From positions 1 through 64,000 of the forward strand of contig CAZVYY010000010.1 of assembly GCA_964630775.1 (NCBI GenBank): a DNA stretch of 64,000 nt, read 5' to 3'. The notes under the pieces were generated by a model. It did no database searches. It saw only the letters and a list, made by a program, of their open reading frames with translations, and was not told the DNA's origin. Source of the DNA: Anaeroglomus sp964630775. Lineage in GTDB: Bacteria > Planctomycetota > Phycisphaerae > Sedimentisphaerales > Anaerohalosphaeraceae. Shown here piece after piece: positions 18,162 through 27,580 of this stretch; position 1 is the stretch's first letter; every line of letters starts with the position of its first letter. The translations under genes and the position numbers were made by a program.

Positions 18162-18782
18162 ATGCTTGTAATTATTGATTACGGCGTAGGTAACGTCCGC
18201 AGCGTGACCAATGCGTTTCGACACATTGGGGCCGATATTGTGGTCAGTTGCCGCACCGAAGACATCGAACAGGCCAGCGGGCTGATTCTGCCCGGGGTCG
18301 GTGCCAGCGGCTACGCAATGGAGCGGGTTGCTCCGATTGCCGAGCTGATTTGTCGGCAGGCCCGCACCGGCAAGCCCTTTCTGGGCATTTGTTTAGGCTA
18401 TCAGATTCTGTTTGAGATGAGCTACGAGCTGGGTGAATACCAATGCCTCGGTCTGATCGGCGGCAGCGTCATCCCGATTCCGCCGGGCAGAACCATCCCG
18501 CACATGGGCTGGAACAAGGTGATTCCCGCCGCGGGGATGCGGCTGTTTGCCGGGATGGAACAGGGCAAGCATTTCGCTTTTGCCCATTCGTTCTATGCGA
18601 AGGTGGAAGACCCCGCCGCCAGTATTGCCACAACCGAATACGAAGGTCTGTCGCTGACAGCGGCCGTCGAGAAAGGCAACATCTTCGGCGTCCAGTTCCA
18701 CCCCGAAAAGAGCGGCAATGACGGGCTGGCGGTGCTGCGGAATTTCGTTGGTATCTGTCAGGAGGCCAAGCAGCCATGCTGA
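18162..18782 (+). CDS. hisH: Imidazole glycerol phosphate synthase glutaminase subunit HisH
   Basis: 206-residue class I glutamine amidotransferase that delivers ammonia to HisF for imidazole ring formation in histidine synthesis. Catalytic Cys77 lies in FLGICLGYQILFE, and His and Glu lie in GVQFHPEKSG. The start VIIDYGVGNVRSV is the canonical N-terminus. The last codons overlap the hisF start by 7 nt, so the two subunits are translationally coupled. Confidence 0.95.
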   Translation: MLVIIDYGVGNVRSVTNAFRHIGADIVVSCRTEDIEQASGLILPGVGASGYAMERVAPIAELICRQARTGKPFLGICLGYQILFEMSYELGEYQCLGLIGGSVIPIPPGRTIPHMGWNKVIPAAGMRLFAGMEQGKHFAFAHSFYAKVEDPAASIATTEYEGLSLTAAVEKGNIFGVQFHPEKSGNDGLAVLRNFVGICQEAKQPC

Positions 18783-19540
18783 CCAAACGCATCATTCCCT
18801 GTCTGGATGTTAAAGATAATCGCGTCGTCAAAGGCGTCAATTTCGTAAACCTGCGGGATGCGGGCGACCCGGTGGAACTGGGCAGCCGCTACAGTGCCGA
18901 GGGCGCCGACGAACTGGTGTTTCTGGATATCACCGCCACGATTCGCTCACGCAAGACCATTGTCGAGCTGGTCGAGAAGGTGGCAGCCAATGTGTTCATT
19001 CCGTTTACCGTCGGCGGCGGCATCAGCAGTGCTGACCAGATTGGCCTGCTGCTGCGAAGCGGCGCGGATAAATGCTCCATCAATACCGCGGCGGTCAACA
19101 ATCCCGATGTATTGCGGGAGTCGGCCGAGCGGTTCGGCGCCCAGTGCGTCGTGCTGGCCATCGATGCCCGCAAAGACCTCACCCGCAACGGCAAATGGGT
19201 CGTCTGTGTCAAGGCGGGCACGGAACGGACCGACATCGATGCGGTGGAATGGGCCGTGCGGGCGGAAAAACTCGGGGCCGGTGAAATCCTGCTGACCAGT
19301 ATGGATGCCGACGGCACACAGGCGGGCTATGATATCGAACTGACCCGTGCGGTCGCCGAAGCGGTGCATATCCCGGTCATCGCCTCCGGCGGTGCAGGAA
19401 CATTAGACAGCCTTTATGAGGTGCTGGACAAAGGCAAGGCCTCCGCGGTGCTGGCCGCCTCGATATTCCACTATGGCACCTACACCATCGACCAGACCAA
19501 GCAGTTTCTGGCCGGCAAAGGCGTCCCGGTGAGGCTCTGA
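18776..19540 (+). CDS. hisF: Imidazole glycerol phosphate synthase cyclase subunit HisF
   Basis: 254-residue TIM barrel that makes imidazole glycerol phosphate and AICAR from PRFAR using ammonia from HisH. Key features: RIIPCLDVKDNRVVKGVNF with catalytic Asp11, FTVGGGIS, VVLAIDARKD with the second catalytic Asp, LLTSMDADGTQAGYD, and VIASGGAGTLD phosphate-binding loop. Length is exactly that of the family. It overlaps hisH by 7 nt. The other histidine gene in the window, hisG, is 9 kb away, so the pathway is split. Confidence 0.96.
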   Translation: MLTKRIIPCLDVKDNRVVKGVNFVNLRDAGDPVELGSRYSAEGADELVFLDITATIRSRKTIVELVEKVAANVFIPFTVGGGISSADQIGLLLRSGADKCSINTAAVNNPDVLRESAERFGAQCVVLAIDARKDLTRNGKWVVCVKAGTERTDIDAVEWAVRAEKLGAGEILLTSMDADGTQAGYDIELTRAVAEAVHIPVIASGGAGTLDSLYEVLDKGKASAVLAASIFHYGTYTIDQTKQFLAGKGVPVRL

Positions 19541-19580
19541 TTGACAGACGGATGAGCCATGGAACGATAAACGCAGCAGC

Positions 19581-19597
19581 GGTCCGCACGGCGGACC
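19581..19597 (+). promoter_or_regulatory. Perfect hairpin between hisF and membrane protein gene
   Basis: GGTCCGC and GCGGACC separated by ACG: a perfect 7-bp stem with a 3-nt loop. No T-run follows. It may attenuate or stabilise the 3' end of the his transcript; function is not certain. Confidence 0.35.
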
Positions 19598-19637
19598 CAA
19601 GCACGTTGTTCATAGGCAAAGCCAAAGGAGCAGTCGT

Positions 19638-20702
19638 ATGAACCAGATAACAACTCAATCCATCAGTGTTATCGACCCGGTCAACAAGGCCTTCGAAAAG
19701 ACCAGGAAGATTCTGTTTTCGCCGTTTGATATCGGCAAGTGGTTTGCCCTGGGATTCTGTGCCTGGCTGGCGTTTCTGGGGGAAGGCGGAGGAGGAAACG
19801 GCGGAGGCGGTGATGGCGGAGGCAGACCGCAGATTCCCTCAAAACACGAAGTCCGGCATTTCTTTGAAGCCAATATGCACTGGATTCTTCCGCTGGCATT
19901 AACCATTACAGTCATCATTCTGGTCGTTACGCTGGGGCTTCTGTTTTTGCGATGCCGCGGCAAATTTATGTTTCTCAACGGTGTCGCCCGCAATACCGAC
20001 CTGATTGTTCAGCCCTGGAAGGATTATGCCGCACAGGCCAACAGTCTGTTTCTGTTCAAACTGTGCGTAGGGCTGCTGTATATGGTCTGCATGATTCCGC
20101 TGGTCATTGGGTGGGTCGTTGTCCTTATCCCGATTGTCCACGCTCATGAAGCCGGGCAACTGCTGGCGGCGGCGATAGGGATGATTTGTCTGCTGGCTTC
20201 AGTGACAATTCTGGTCGGGATCGTATTCGGCATCATTTCCAAACTGACCGAGCATTTCGTGGTGCCGGTGATGTATATCCATCATCTGCGATGTATGGAA
20301 GCATGGAGGATGTTCTGGGGACTGCTCAAAGACAACCTCGGGCGGTTCTTTGTTTATCTGCTGTTTTATCTGGTCTTGTTTATCGGCTTCATGGCGATAT
20401 TTGCCGCGCTGGGATTTGCGACCTGCTGCTGTTTCTGCTGTATTACGGCCATTCCTTATATCGGAACTGTTCTGCTGCTGCCGTTTTACGTTTTCCTTCG
20501 CTCGTATTCAGCCTTGTATCTGGCTCAGTACGGCCCGCAGTGGGATGTGTTTGCCGCATCAACCGTTGCTCCACAGGTGGTTCCGACCCCGGCCCCCGAT
20601 ATTGAACCGACGCTGTCATCACAACCGACACCTTCACCCGATTCGACTCCGCCGACGCCTCCGTCTAATCCGGACCCGGGATTTTATGATCCGAATCCTT
20701 GA
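19638..20702 (+). CDS. Multi-pass membrane protein with Pro-rich tail
   Basis: 354 residues with about five to six membrane segments (roughly 37-50, 82-103, 135-160, 176-200, 230-285). A glycine-rich loop (residues 51-64) lies near the N-terminus. A cysteine-rich run near 255-262 (TCCCFCC) sits in a hydrophobic stretch. The last 35 residues are Pro/Thr/Ser-rich, like a flexible linker. I do not recognise the family with certainty. The segment GKWFALGFCAWLAFLGEGG resembles planctomycete membrane proteins of unknown role. AAAGGAG precedes the start. It is followed at 27 nt by the VanZ-like gene and probably cotranscribed. Confidence 0.7.
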   Translation: MNQITTQSISVIDPVNKAFEKTRKILFSPFDIGKWFALGFCAWLAFLGEGGGGNGGGGDGGGRPQIPSKHEVRHFFEANMHWILPLALTITVIILVVTLGLLFLRCRGKFMFLNGVARNTDLIVQPWKDYAAQANSLFLFKLCVGLLYMVCMIPLVIGWVVVLIPIVHAHEAGQLLAAAIGMICLLASVTILVGIVFGIISKLTEHFVVPVMYIHHLRCMEAWRMFWGLLKDNLGRFFVYLLFYLVLFIGFMAIFAALGFATCCCFCCITAIPYIGTVLLLPFYVFLRSYSALYLAQYGPQWDVFAASTVAPQVVPTPAPDIEPTLSSQPTPSPDSTPPTPPSNPDPGFYDPNP

Positions 20703-20729
20703 TAATCCATCGTATAACACCAGGAGTAT

Positions 20730-21479
20730 GTGCCTCTGCTGAAACGCCATAAATACATTTTAATGTCGCTGGGGATATACTGGCCGGCCCTGTTTGTGCT
20801 GACCCATATCCCGGTACCGCAGATTGCCGGACAAAGCGGGATGTCGGACAAGACCATGCATCTGCTGGCGTACCTGATTCTGGTATTCTTTGTGTGGCTG
20901 GCCGTCAGTCCCTACGAAAAGGTCCGATGGAACAAACCCAAGACCTGGATTATTCTGGCTATTGTTGTCTGCTACGGTGCCTTTGACGAATGGCTCCAGA
21001 GCCGCATGGGACGCCAGATGGAACTGCTGGACCTGGTCAGCGATTTCAAAGGAGCGGCCATCGGGCTGGTGATTTTGTCGATATTGAGCTTCTGGCCGGC
21101 GCTGTTGGCGGTATCGGCTATTTTTATCTTTGCCATCACCAACCTGTCGCATCTGCTGGGGCTGTATCCGCAATACCATCTGAACACGGTGTTTCACCTG
21201 ACGGCGTATTCGGCGGCCGCACTGATCTGGATTCAATACCTGGACCGCAAACCCGGGCTGGAACGGCATCGGCCTTTGTGGCCGCTGTGGGCGATCTGTC
21301 CGCCGCTGCTGCTGCTGGGTGCGGTTCTGGGCGGCAGTGTGTATTATGATAAACCCATCTGGTGGGTGGATGTTGCGACAGCCCTGTTCGGCATCGCCGC
21401 CAGTACGTTAATCAGTATTATAACCGTCCATCTGGCCCGTCGGCGCGGGCGGGCAAGCCGTCAATACGACAGCCAGTGA
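20730..21479 (+). CDS. VanZ-like family membrane protein
   Basis: 249 residues and about six hydrophobic segments. The N-terminal 120 residues match VanZ-like proteins: SDKTMHLLAYLILVFFVWLA, GAFDEWLQSRMGRQMELLDLVSDFKGAAIG. VanZ-like proteins contribute to teicoplanin tolerance in enterococci, but most homologs are uncharacterised envelope proteins. The second half adds three helices and a basic C-terminus. The GTG at 20730 follows AGGAG at close spacing; ATG at residue 12 is an alternative start. Its last 19 bases overlap the end of the convergent GLUG-dockerin gene. Confidence 0.75.
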   Translation: MPLLKRHKYILMSLGIYWPALFVLTHIPVPQIAGQSGMSDKTMHLLAYLILVFFVWLAVSPYEKVRWNKPKTWIILAIVVCYGAFDEWLQSRMGRQMELLDLVSDFKGAAIGLVILSILSFWPALLAVSAIFIFAITNLSHLLGLYPQYHLNTVFHLTAYSAAALIWIQYLDRKPGLERHRPLWPLWAICPPLLLLGAVLGGSVYYDKPIWWVDVATALFGIAASTLISIITVHLARRRGRASRQYDSQ

Positions 21480-22867
21480 GCCGCCATGATGGTCAAGTCC
21501 GCCAGGTCAATCCTGCCGCTGCAATCGGCATCGACGGAAACGCGATAATATATTCCATCGTATTCCGAACTTAACCAACTGTATGACAGTGCAATCAAAT
21601 CCCCGGAGTTGATGCCGTCGGGGCAGACAAAATCACCCCGGCGGGCATACTGCCAGCTTAGACGCGGATAGGCCAGCCCATCGACACACATCCGCCAGAC
21701 ATCGCTGGTGCCATAGAGCGTTTCGCCGACAAAATCCCAGCCTTCATAGGTTGCTGTCTGCTTTAATTGTGCTGCGGTTTGCGGGACGCCCAGGCCATTG
21801 TCCGGCCCGCCGCCGTCGCCGGCCTCAAGAAAATAACACTGATTTACCAGCATGGGAAAACAATAGCCGATGAATCCGCCAACATTGCTTCCGCCGCCGG
21901 TGACACGACAGACACTGTAGCAGTGTTTAATCTCAAAGAGCATGGAATCGCATTGGCCCACCAGCCCGCCGATATCCTGTGAGGTATTGGACGCATCAAT
22001 ACTCCCCGTGCAATAGCAGTTATTGATGAAGCTGAAATCAAACACCCCCACCAGACCGCCAATCTGGGCGGTATCCGCACCACAGGTCATCACGACGCGG
22101 GTATAGGAGCACAGGACCGCTGAACTGGAGACTCCCCCAATCAGTCCCCCTGCCTGGACATATCCCTGTCCCAGTGTCATCGTGCCTGACATCCAGCAGC
22201 CTTCCACTGTCGCGGCAAAACCTCGACCAATCAGGCCCCCCAAATACGATGAGGGGTAGTCTCCGCTGCTCAGCGAACCGGAAAAGCTGCAATTTTGAAT
22301 GGTGGTTTGTTCAACATCCCCCAATAGCCCGCCAGCCAATCCCGCCGCGATTATCTGTCCGCGTACACTGCACTGGATTAACGTAGCGGACGACACCCGG
22401 CCGGCCAGTCCTCCGACATAAAAGGATACCGGGGCATAGATATCCACCGCCGACAGCTCGAGGTTGCGGATGACGGCGGAATTGCCGAGAACCCCGAATA
22501 AACCCAGAAAATCAAGACCTGCCTGGTCTGCTTCAAATGACAAATTGGAAATACCAAAGCCCCGACCATCAAAGGTGCCGGTGAACGGAATACCCTGATA
22601 TTCCGGCTCATATATATCCATATCCGGAGCAATCAGCGCGGACTGAAAGACCTCGCCCGTCAGGTCAATATCGGCAGTCAGGATGAAATGACTGTCCAGC
22701 AGGTCTAAATCCGCGTTTATTGCCAGCAGTTGTTCCGGGGTACTGATTTGATACGGATCCTGGGGCGACCCTTTCCCCGGATTATCCACCCAATCATATC
22801 CATATACAGGAAAAGATAATACACCCCCGATCAGTACAATCCATATTGTACGTTTTGCATCAGGCAT
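21461..22867 (-). CDS. Secreted GLUG-repeat protein with C-terminal dockerin
   Basis: 468 residues. A signal peptide (about 1-22, ending PVYG) is followed by YDWVDNPGKGSPQDPYQIST, the usual opening of planctomycete GLUG proteins. Many repeats of the GLUG type (YVGGLAGRV, YLGGLIGRG, QAGGLIGGV, QIGGLVGVF, DIGGLVGQC) form a beta-helix-like array. The last 60 residues carry two dockerin-type Ca-binding half-motifs, GDLIALSYSWLSSEYD and DADCSGRIDLADLTIMAAHWLS. Such proteins are exported and may be held by cohesin-like modules. It is a stand-alone gene. A 600-base region separates it from nusA. Confidence 0.83.
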   Translation of the reverse strand: MPDAKRTIWIVLIGGVLSFPVYGYDWVDNPGKGSPQDPYQISTPEQLLAINADLDLLDSHFILTADIDLTGEVFQSALIAPDMDIYEPEYQGIPFTGTFDGRGFGISNLSFEADQAGLDFLGLFGVLGNSAVIRNLELSAVDIYAPVSFYVGGLAGRVSSATLIQCSVRGQIIAAGLAGGLLGDVEQTTIQNCSFSGSLSSGDYPSSYLGGLIGRGFAATVEGCWMSGTMTLGQGYVQAGGLIGGVSSSAVLCSYTRVVMTCGADTAQIGGLVGVFDFSFINNCYCTGSIDASNTSQDIGGLVGQCDSMLFEIKHCYSVCRVTGGGSNVGGFIGYCFPMLVNQCYFLEAGDGGGPDNGLGVPQTAAQLKQTATYEGWDFVGETLYGTSDVWRMCVDGLAYPRLSWQYARRGDFVCPDGINSGDLIALSYSWLSSEYDGIYYRVSVDADCSGRIDLADLTIMAAHWLSY

Positions 22868-23077
22868 TCATCTGAACCCTCTCCAGGGATTTGTTATTCC
22901 TATATAATTACAAAAAACAGGCCATCGAAGTCAAAAGAAAAGCAGATTAAACCACTTATTTTTCACTATTCAGACTCAATATATCCATTTGCAATGTCAC
23001 ATTGATCTTTCTGAAAAACGGCTCTGGCAATCCCGTTGTTTAATGTTGTGCAATTTTTTTGCAGTCTGCATTGGAGC

Positions 23078-23105
23078 TTGACTTTGGATAAGTCGTGGAT
23101 ATAAT
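23078..23105 (+). promoter_or_regulatory. Strong promoter for the structured RNA upstream of nusA
   Basis: TTGACT (23078-23083), 16-nt spacer, perfect TATAAT (23100-23105). The same TTGACT-N16-TATAAT arrangement precedes ilvBN at 59888. Transcription should start near 23112. Confidence 0.65.
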
Positions 23106-23111
23106 AATGAC

Positions 23112-23403
23112 GTGCCGGCGTTGTGGAAATCCGGCGATAAGGAATTTAAGTTATGGTAAGAACGGGACTTAGAAATCGTGATTGGGCATAGTGGAACAAT
23201 TCGCTATGCAGCAGCGCAATGGTTGCGCCCGCGATTTTTGTATAATAATTGTCTTCAGGGAAGCGGCGGAATAGCCCCTGCGACAGGGAGGGCGTTGTAA
23301 TGGCTGGATAGACGCAGCCAAGAAGAACGCCTGTCTGTTCGGCGGGGATATGATTATTCTGCAGCGATGAAAAGTGGCAGCCTGAAGGGTACCACTTTTT
23401 TTT
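23112..23403 (+). ncRNA. Structured small RNA or nusA leader candidate
   Basis: About 290 nt lie between a strong promoter and a strong terminator, with no ORF of note. I can draw these stems by hand: GCCGG/CCGGC (23114-23135); AAATCG/CGATTT (23173-23178 with 23232-23237), which encloses two perfect hairpins GCATAG/CTATGC (23186-23209) and GCGCAA/TTGCGC (23214-23228) in a three-way junction; CAGGG/CCCTG (23256-23280); and a long stem GACA..GGCGTT / AACGCC-TGTC (23282-23335) capped by GGCTG/CAGCC. It does not show the hallmark motifs of tmRNA, RNase P, SRP RNA or tRNA. It may be a free RNA or an attenuated leader of the nusA operon. Confidence 0.6.
23370..23403 (+). terminator. Rho-independent terminator between the RNA and nusA
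   Basis: Perfect AAAAGTGG / CCACTTTT stem (23370-23377 with 23392-23399) with a 14-nt loop, continued by a T-run. It lies 74 nt before the nusA start, a natural place for NusA-dependent feedback attenuation. Confidence 0.85.
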
Positions 23404-23476
23404 ATTTATGTATCGGCCGGTCAGAAATCCGCCGGTCGAAAATTCAGATTACTGGTCAAACAAGGAAAACGATACG

Positions 23477-24703
23477 ATGAATCAGGAATTATTGCGAATT
23501 GTCGAGAACATCGCACGGGACAAAAACATCGACAAAGAGTCCATCTTCCAGGACCTTGAAGCGGCGATGATCTCTGCGGCCCGGAAGCACTTCAGTGCGC
23601 TTAAAGGTGCCGAAGTCGAGGTTGTGGTGCGTATCGACCGCAATAACGGTGAGATTGCCGCATGGAAAGATGACGCCCAGATTGACATTCGTCAATTGGG
23701 ACGTATTCCCGCCCAGACGGCCAAGCAGGTGATGATTCAAAAGATTCGTCAGGACGAACGCGAGAGTATCTTTTCCGAATATGCCCAGCGAAAAGGGGAA
23801 ATTATCACCGGGATTGCCGGTCGGTATGACGGCGGGGTTCTGGTGATTAATCTGAACAGCCGGGTCGAGGCGATTATGCCTAAATCCGAGCAGATTTCCG
23901 GAGAAACACATCATCCCGGCGACCGGATTCGCTGCATGATTCTGGATGTCCGGGAAACCAATAATCAGGTCAAGATTATCCTGTCGCGGACCCACCCGGA
24001 ATTTATCCGCAGGCTGTTTGAGCAGGAAGTGCCGGAGGTAGCGGAAAATATCATTGAAATCAAGGCCCTGGCGCGTGAGGCGGGGTATCGGACGAAAATA
24101 GCGGTGGAATCCACCGACGACAAAGTGGACCCTGTGGGTGCCTGCGTGGGTATTCGCGGCAGCCGGATTCGCAATATTGTGGATGAACTGGGCGGCGAGA
24201 AGATTGACATTGTCAAGTGGAGCGATTCGTCGCAGGCGTTGATTGCCAATGCCCTGATGCCGGCCAAGGTCAGCGAGATTGCGATTTGCTTTGAGCTGGG
24301 CAAGGCAACGGTGGTGGTGACTGAGGACCAGTTGAGCCTGGCCATCGGCAAACACGGCCAGAACGTTCGCCTGGCGGCTCGTCTAACAGGGTGGGATATT
24401 GATATCCTGACACCGGAGGAATACAATCGCGAGGTGGAGCGTCTGGCGACGACGCTGAAGGATATTCCCGGCATGGATGACCGGTTTGTGGATAAATTGC
24501 TGGCGCTGGGGATTATTTCGGCGCTGGATCTGGAAGATGTCGGCACCGAGCCGTTGATTGCCGAACTGGGCATTGATCAGGACCGGGCCGGGCAGATTAT
24601 TCAGGCGGCCGCCCAGGCGGCCAAGCAGGCCGCGGCCGAGGGCAAAGCGACGCAGGCGGAAAGCCTGATTAAAGAACAGCAAAAGAAGCGGTCTCGCAAG
24701 TAA
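23477..24703 (+). CDS. nusA: Transcription termination/antitermination factor NusA
   Basis: 408 residues. The N-terminal domain binds RNA polymerase, then an S1 domain (ITGIAGRYDGGVLVINL), then KH1 and KH2 with RTHPEFIRRLFEQEVPEV, GACVGIRGSRIRNIVDELGGEKIDIV and LAIGKHGQNVRLAARLTGWDIDI, all diagnostic. It ends with a single helix-hairpin-helix-like region and a basic tail, shorter than the 495-residue enterobacterial form. AAGGAAAA precedes the ATG at 23477; the frame is open upstream but without coding character. It heads the nusA-infB-rbfA operon. The usual upstream rimP is absent; a structured RNA and terminator sit there instead. Confidence 0.96.
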   Translation: MNQELLRIVENIARDKNIDKESIFQDLEAAMISAARKHFSALKGAEVEVVVRIDRNNGEIAAWKDDAQIDIRQLGRIPAQTAKQVMIQKIRQDERESIFSEYAQRKGEIITGIAGRYDGGVLVINLNSRVEAIMPKSEQISGETHHPGDRIRCMILDVRETNNQVKIILSRTHPEFIRRLFEQEVPEVAENIIEIKALAREAGYRTKIAVESTDDKVDPVGACVGIRGSRIRNIVDELGGEKIDIVKWSDSSQALIANALMPAKVSEIAICFELGKATVVVTEDQLSLAIGKHGQNVRLAARLTGWDIDILTPEEYNREVERLATTLKDIPGMDDRFVDKLLALGIISALDLEDVGTEPLIAELGIDQDRAGQIIQAAAQAAKQAAAEGKATQAESLIKEQQKKRSRK

Positions 24704-24759
24704 TTCGGACCGAAATCCGGACCAGGCAAGACGCACAGAATTGTTTTAGGAGATGTGGT

Positions 24760-27561
24760 TTGGCTAAGGCAGTAACACGTGTATATTTATTGGCCAAGGA
24801 ACTGGGTGTTCCCAGCAAGGCCATCGTAGAAAAATGTCTGGCCGAAGGCATGGAGATGAAAACCGGCCACATGTCCCCCCTGACCGCCGGTCAGGCCGCG
24901 ACGGTTCGTGAGTGGTTCAGCGAGGGATCACATACTACCGCAGTGGAAACCTCCAAGCCGGTCGATCTGGATAAGATTCGGGTCAAGCGTAAAAAAGGCG
25001 AGGGTCAGGAAGCGGGCGAGGCCGTCGGTGAAACTGCAACCCAGGTGATTACCGAGGAGCCGCCGGCGATTGAGTCAGAGCAGCCTGAGCCCGCTGCGGC
25101 TGCGGCGCCTGCAGAACCGGTGGCCGAGGAGCCGCCGGTGACCGTAGAAACCGCTGTGCCGGCTGTGGCGGAGACCGCTTTGCCGGTGACGGCAGAACCT
25201 GTCGCGCCGAGTGCGGTTGAGGAGGCTCCTGCTCAGCCCGCCGCCCCGATGGAACCCCCTGCGGCTGCCGCCGAAGTAATCGTTGAGCAGCCCGAAGCGG
25301 CTGTCAAACAGGATTTCCCGACGCCGGTGATGCATGTGCCGGTGATTCCCAAAGATATCAAGCCGGCCGGGCCGATGCTGCACAAACCGATGCCGGTGCA
25401 ATTGTCCGGGCCGACGGTGGTACGTGTCGAGGCTGCCGATGAAGATGCCCTGCGTCCGCCCAAGAAAGGCAAGGCCGGACGTGAAGCCCGCGGACACGAG
25501 CGAGAAAAAGACAAACGCAAACCTGCCGGCAGCGGTGAGAAGCTGATGCTCGGCAAGGCCGAACCGCCGCCGCCTGCACTGGCCGGCGGAAAACCGAAAA
25601 AGACCAAGGACAAAGGCAAAAGAGGCGGCGATTTCGACGAAGAAGCCGGCGGCAAGGGCGGCTCCAAACGGATGCGTGCCAAGGATATCGAGGAACGTCA
25701 GGCTCGACTGGCTGCGGCCAGCGGCGAGTTTTCGCGTTTTCGTCCTTCGCGCCGCATCGAAACCCGGACCGCCGAAGAGCAGGCCGCCCAGGTCGAGCGT
25801 CCGGAAAAAGCCACGATCTCCGAGCCGATTACCGTTAAGGAACTGGCTTCGGCGCTGCGTGTCAAAATCGGCGATATCATTGCCCGGCTGATGAAACAGG
25901 GCGTGATGGTGACGGCCAACCAGGCGTTATCGACCGATACCGCAGAGTTGATTGCATTGGAATTCGGCACTGAACTGATTGTTCAGAAGAAACAGACTAT
26001 TCTGGAGCAGATTCAGCAGCAGTTTGAACAGCGCGAACGCAAGCAGATGCAGAAACGTCCGCCGATTGTTACGATGCTGGGGCACGTGGACCACGGCAAA
26101 ACCAGCCTGCTGGACCGGATTCGTCAGGCCGAAGTGGCCAAGGGCGAAGCCGGCGGGATCACCCAGCATATCGGCGCTTACCAGGCGGAATTGAACGGCA
26201 AGCGAGTTACGTTCCTCGATACGCCGGGCCACGAGGCGTTTACCGCCCTGCGTGCCCGCGGGGCCAACATGACCGATATTGTCGTTCTGGTCGTGGCTGC
26301 CGATGACGGCGTGATGCCGCAGACGATTGAAGCCATCCGGCACGCCAAGGCCGCCGGGGTGCAGATTATTGTGGCATTGAACAAAATCGACCTGCCGGGC
26401 ACAGATATCCATCGGGTCTATGGGCAGTTGGCCGAACACGAACTGACTCCCACCGAATGGGGCGGCAATACGGAAATCGTCAAGACCAGCGCCACGACCG
26501 GTCAGGGTATCGAAGAATTAATCGAGCACCTGGACTATATCGCGGAACTGAAGGACTTCAAGGCCGACCCGACTCTGGACGGCACGGGCTGGATTATCGA
26601 AGCCAGGATGACCCAGAGCCAGGGTGCGGTCGCCACGCTGCTGATTCATGAAGGCAGCATTGAAAAAGGCGATATAGTCGTCTGCGGCAGTGCTTACGGG
26701 CGCATCCGCACACTGACCGACAGCCGCGGCCGCAGCGTCAAAAAGGCCGGCCCGGCGATGCCGGTGGAAATCTCCGGTCTGGATGAAGTGCCGCAGGCGG
26801 GCGACCGGTTCTACAAGCTCAATGATATTAACCAGGCCAAACAGGCCGCCGATGAGAACAAGCACCTGATGCGTGAGGAATCGCTGGCCAAACGCTCGCT
26901 GATTACGCTGGACAACCTGTTCAGCCAGATCGAGGCCGGCAATGTCAAGGAACTCAACCTGATTATCAAAGCCGACGTTCAGGGGTCCGTCGAGGTTCTG
27001 CAGAAATACCTGGGCGACCTGAGCACGCCGGAAGTGCGTGTGAAAATACTGCATGCCGCCGTTGGCGGCATCACCGAAGGCGATGTTATTCTGGCCGAAG
27101 CGTCGCGGGCGATTATCATCGGCTTTAACGCCGTGCCGGATGAACATGTCCGCCAGATTGCCGACAGCAAGGGTGTGGATATCCGCCTGTACAATATTAT
27201 TTATCGGATTACCGAAGACCTCAGGGCCGCCATGGTCGGCATGCTGGAACCGGAAATCCAGGAAAAAACGCTGGGTCGGCTGGTGGTTCGCCAGACGTTC
27301 AAGGTCTCCAGTATCGGCACGATTGCCGGCTGCTATGTGACCAGCGGTCAGGTCAACCGTGACTCGAAACTGCGGCTGATTCGCAACAACATCGTCGTCA
27401 AGGACAAGTGCTCGATTGAATCGCTCAAGCATGTCAAGGACGATGTCAAAGAAGTCAAGATGGGCTTTGAATGCGGCGTCAAGATCGCCAATTTCGACGA
27501 TATCAAGGTAGATGACGTCCTGGAAGCGTATGAAATGATCAAAGTGGCAAGGACGCTGTAA
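24760..27561 (+). CDS. infB: Translation initiation factor IF-2
   Basis: 933 residues. IF-2 binds initiator tRNA and joins ribosomal subunits using GTP. The N-terminus has an IF2_N domain (VYLLAKELGVPSKAIVEKCL), then a long Ala/Pro/Glu/Val-rich and later Lys-rich linker (about 90-310), as is common in planctomycetes. The GTPase domain begins with GHVDHGKTSLLDRIR (about residue 441), then FLDTPGHEAFTALRARGA and NKIDLP. Domains II, III and IV follow, ending with the tRNA-binding C2 domain. It starts with TTG at 24760, 7 nt after AGGAG. It lies between nusA and rbfA in the classical order. Confidence 0.96.
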   Translation: MAKAVTRVYLLAKELGVPSKAIVEKCLAEGMEMKTGHMSPLTAGQAATVREWFSEGSHTTAVETSKPVDLDKIRVKRKKGEGQEAGEAVGETATQVITEEPPAIESEQPEPAAAAAPAEPVAEEPPVTVETAVPAVAETALPVTAEPVAPSAVEEAPAQPAAPMEPPAAAAEVIVEQPEAAVKQDFPTPVMHVPVIPKDIKPAGPMLHKPMPVQLSGPTVVRVEAADEDALRPPKKGKAGREARGHEREKDKRKPAGSGEKLMLGKAEPPPPALAGGKPKKTKDKGKRGGDFDEEAGGKGGSKRMRAKDIEERQARLAAASGEFSRFRPSRRIETRTAEEQAAQVERPEKATISEPITVKELASALRVKIGDIIARLMKQGVMVTANQALSTDTAELIALEFGTELIVQKKQTILEQIQQQFEQRERKQMQKRPPIVTMLGHVDHGKTSLLDRIRQAEVAKGEAGGITQHIGAYQAELNGKRVTFLDTPGHEAFTALRARGANMTDIVVLVVAADDGVMPQTIEAIRHAKAAGVQIIVALNKIDLPGTDIHRVYGQLAEHELTPTEWGGNTEIVKTSATTGQGIEELIEHLDYIAELKDFKADPTLDGTGWIIEARMTQSQGAVATLLIHEGSIEKGDIVVCGSAYGRIRTLTDSRGRSVKKAGPAMPVEISGLDEVPQAGDRFYKLNDINQAKQAADENKHLMREESLAKRSLITLDNLFSQIEAGNVKELNLIIKADVQGSVEVLQKYLGDLSTPEVRVKILHAAVGGITEGDVILAEASRAIIIGFNAVPDEHVRQIADSKGVDIRLYNIIYRITEDLRAAMVGMLEPEIQEKTLGRLVVRQTFKVSSIGTIAGCYVTSGQVNRDSKLRLIRNNIVVKDKCSIESLKHVKDDVKEVKMGFECGVKIANFDDIKVDDVLEAYEMIKVARTL

Positions 27562-27580
27562 GCTCAGCAGATATACTATT

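Noticed and set aside
23112..23403. The RNA upstream of nusA as tmRNA, RNase P RNA or SRP RNA
   Set aside because: Key conserved segments of each are missing in the sequence.
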